This document shows, one piece after another, positions 63,401-64,000 of a stretch of 64,000 bases of DNA. Source of the DNA: Scatophagus argus (taxonomy: Eukaryota; Chordata; Actinopteri; Scatophagidae); NCBI RefSeq assembly GCF_020382885.2, contig NC_058499.1, positions 5,937,872 through 6,001,871 on the forward strand, read 5' to 3'. Position 1 is the stretch's first letter, and each line of letters starts with the position of its first letter. A program made the position numbers and the translations under genes. The notes beneath the pieces were generated by a model. That model searched no databases. It saw only the letters and a program-made list of their open reading frames with translations, and had not been told where the DNA came from.

Positions 63401-64000
63401 GTGCTTTTGTGTAATAGGATACATAAATTGATTGCAGCTCTATAAATCTTATGTACCGTATTTTAGAATAACTTTAAATTGTTAAGCAATTAGGACAGTC
63501 TGATCCTGGACGACATGTATGGTTCGCTTGTGGTCTGCTGCACCATCTACATCTTTAAACACAATGCAGTCATCGCAATTTACCTTACCATCATGTATGG
63601 AGGCTGCTTTTGTGGTTAACACAAGTCCAGGAGGAGATCATCAGAATTTAATACCTGGTCCACAAACTGAGAAAACAGAACTTTTCATTCCACCTTCCTT
63701 TCGATTAAGGGAGAATGTCACAGCTCTGTACGTGAGGAAAGTGACTCATCCAAACAAATCAATAAGCCAAACACACTCACTGAGAGGCCATGCCCATGCT
63801 TCTCACTAACTCCAAAAAAAAATAAAAATAAATATCACTCCTTTAATCTCAGACAAGGCAGCGAGATCAAGTATGATGCACATGAAAGTGCACATGGCAC
63901 ATAAAACATTCACAGAAGGCTGTGATTGCACTGTGCTCTGAAACCTGTGTGATCTCATGCATTTATATAATAGATTTGTTTCTGTATGGCTTTGTTTATT

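Larger units (their letters stand above)
53250..64000. other. Gene-poor right end
   Basis: I find no recognisable protein, no convincing splice-linked exons and no RNA gene. Short frames, such as 59654-59998 (114 residues), 62707-63120 (137) and 63519-63809 (96), have no domain, no codon bias I can see and no splice support. It could be intergenic or a large intron of a gene outside the window. Confidence 0.4.

Overview
The window looks like teleost fish nuclear DNA. It has small exons with GT-AG introns, AT-rich spacers, and fish-type dispersed repeats: a tRNA-headed SINE, LINE tails ending GGGATCAATAAAGT plus a tetranucleotide repeat, and Tc1-like relics. The gene set is vertebrate. There is no sign of bacterial, viral or CRISPR-like content.

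Layout. The left part (0.4-23 kb) holds a muscle-type glycogen-targeting PP1 subunit (ppp1r3a-like, minus strand, running off the left edge), a single-exon FoxQ2-class forkhead gene (plus), a 15-coding-exon FOXP gene closest to FOXP2 (plus), and a three-exon MyoD-family-inhibitor gene (mdfic-like, plus). In mammals PPP1R3A, FOXP2 and MDFIC lie side by side, so this is a compact version of that block with foxq2 inserted. The FOXP gene is divergent: it has no long glutamine tract, its CtBP-motif region is changed, and its tail is unusual. The locus is therefore probably a duplicated (ohnolog) FOXP2 block rather than the main one. On the opposite strand a set of phase-compatible exons (18.8-22.1 kb) suggests an unrecognised gene interleaved with mdfic.

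The right part (28.9-53.1 kb, minus strand) is one complete ankrd26 gene. I could join 43 coding exons with compatible phases at every junction but one, giving about 3,133 residues: N-terminal ankyrin repeats, a 761-codon acidic exon, a disordered middle full of Trp-acidic motifs, a long coiled coil and the conserved ANKRD26 C-terminus. Its leader has two short upstream ORFs, one of which ends on the start codon (ATGA overlap).

The intergenic stretch 23-28.8 kb and the last 11 kb (53-64 kb) hold repeats and short chance ORFs, but no gene I can support.

All exon boundaries were read by eye from splice signals, phase and remembered family similarity. No alignment or transcript was available.
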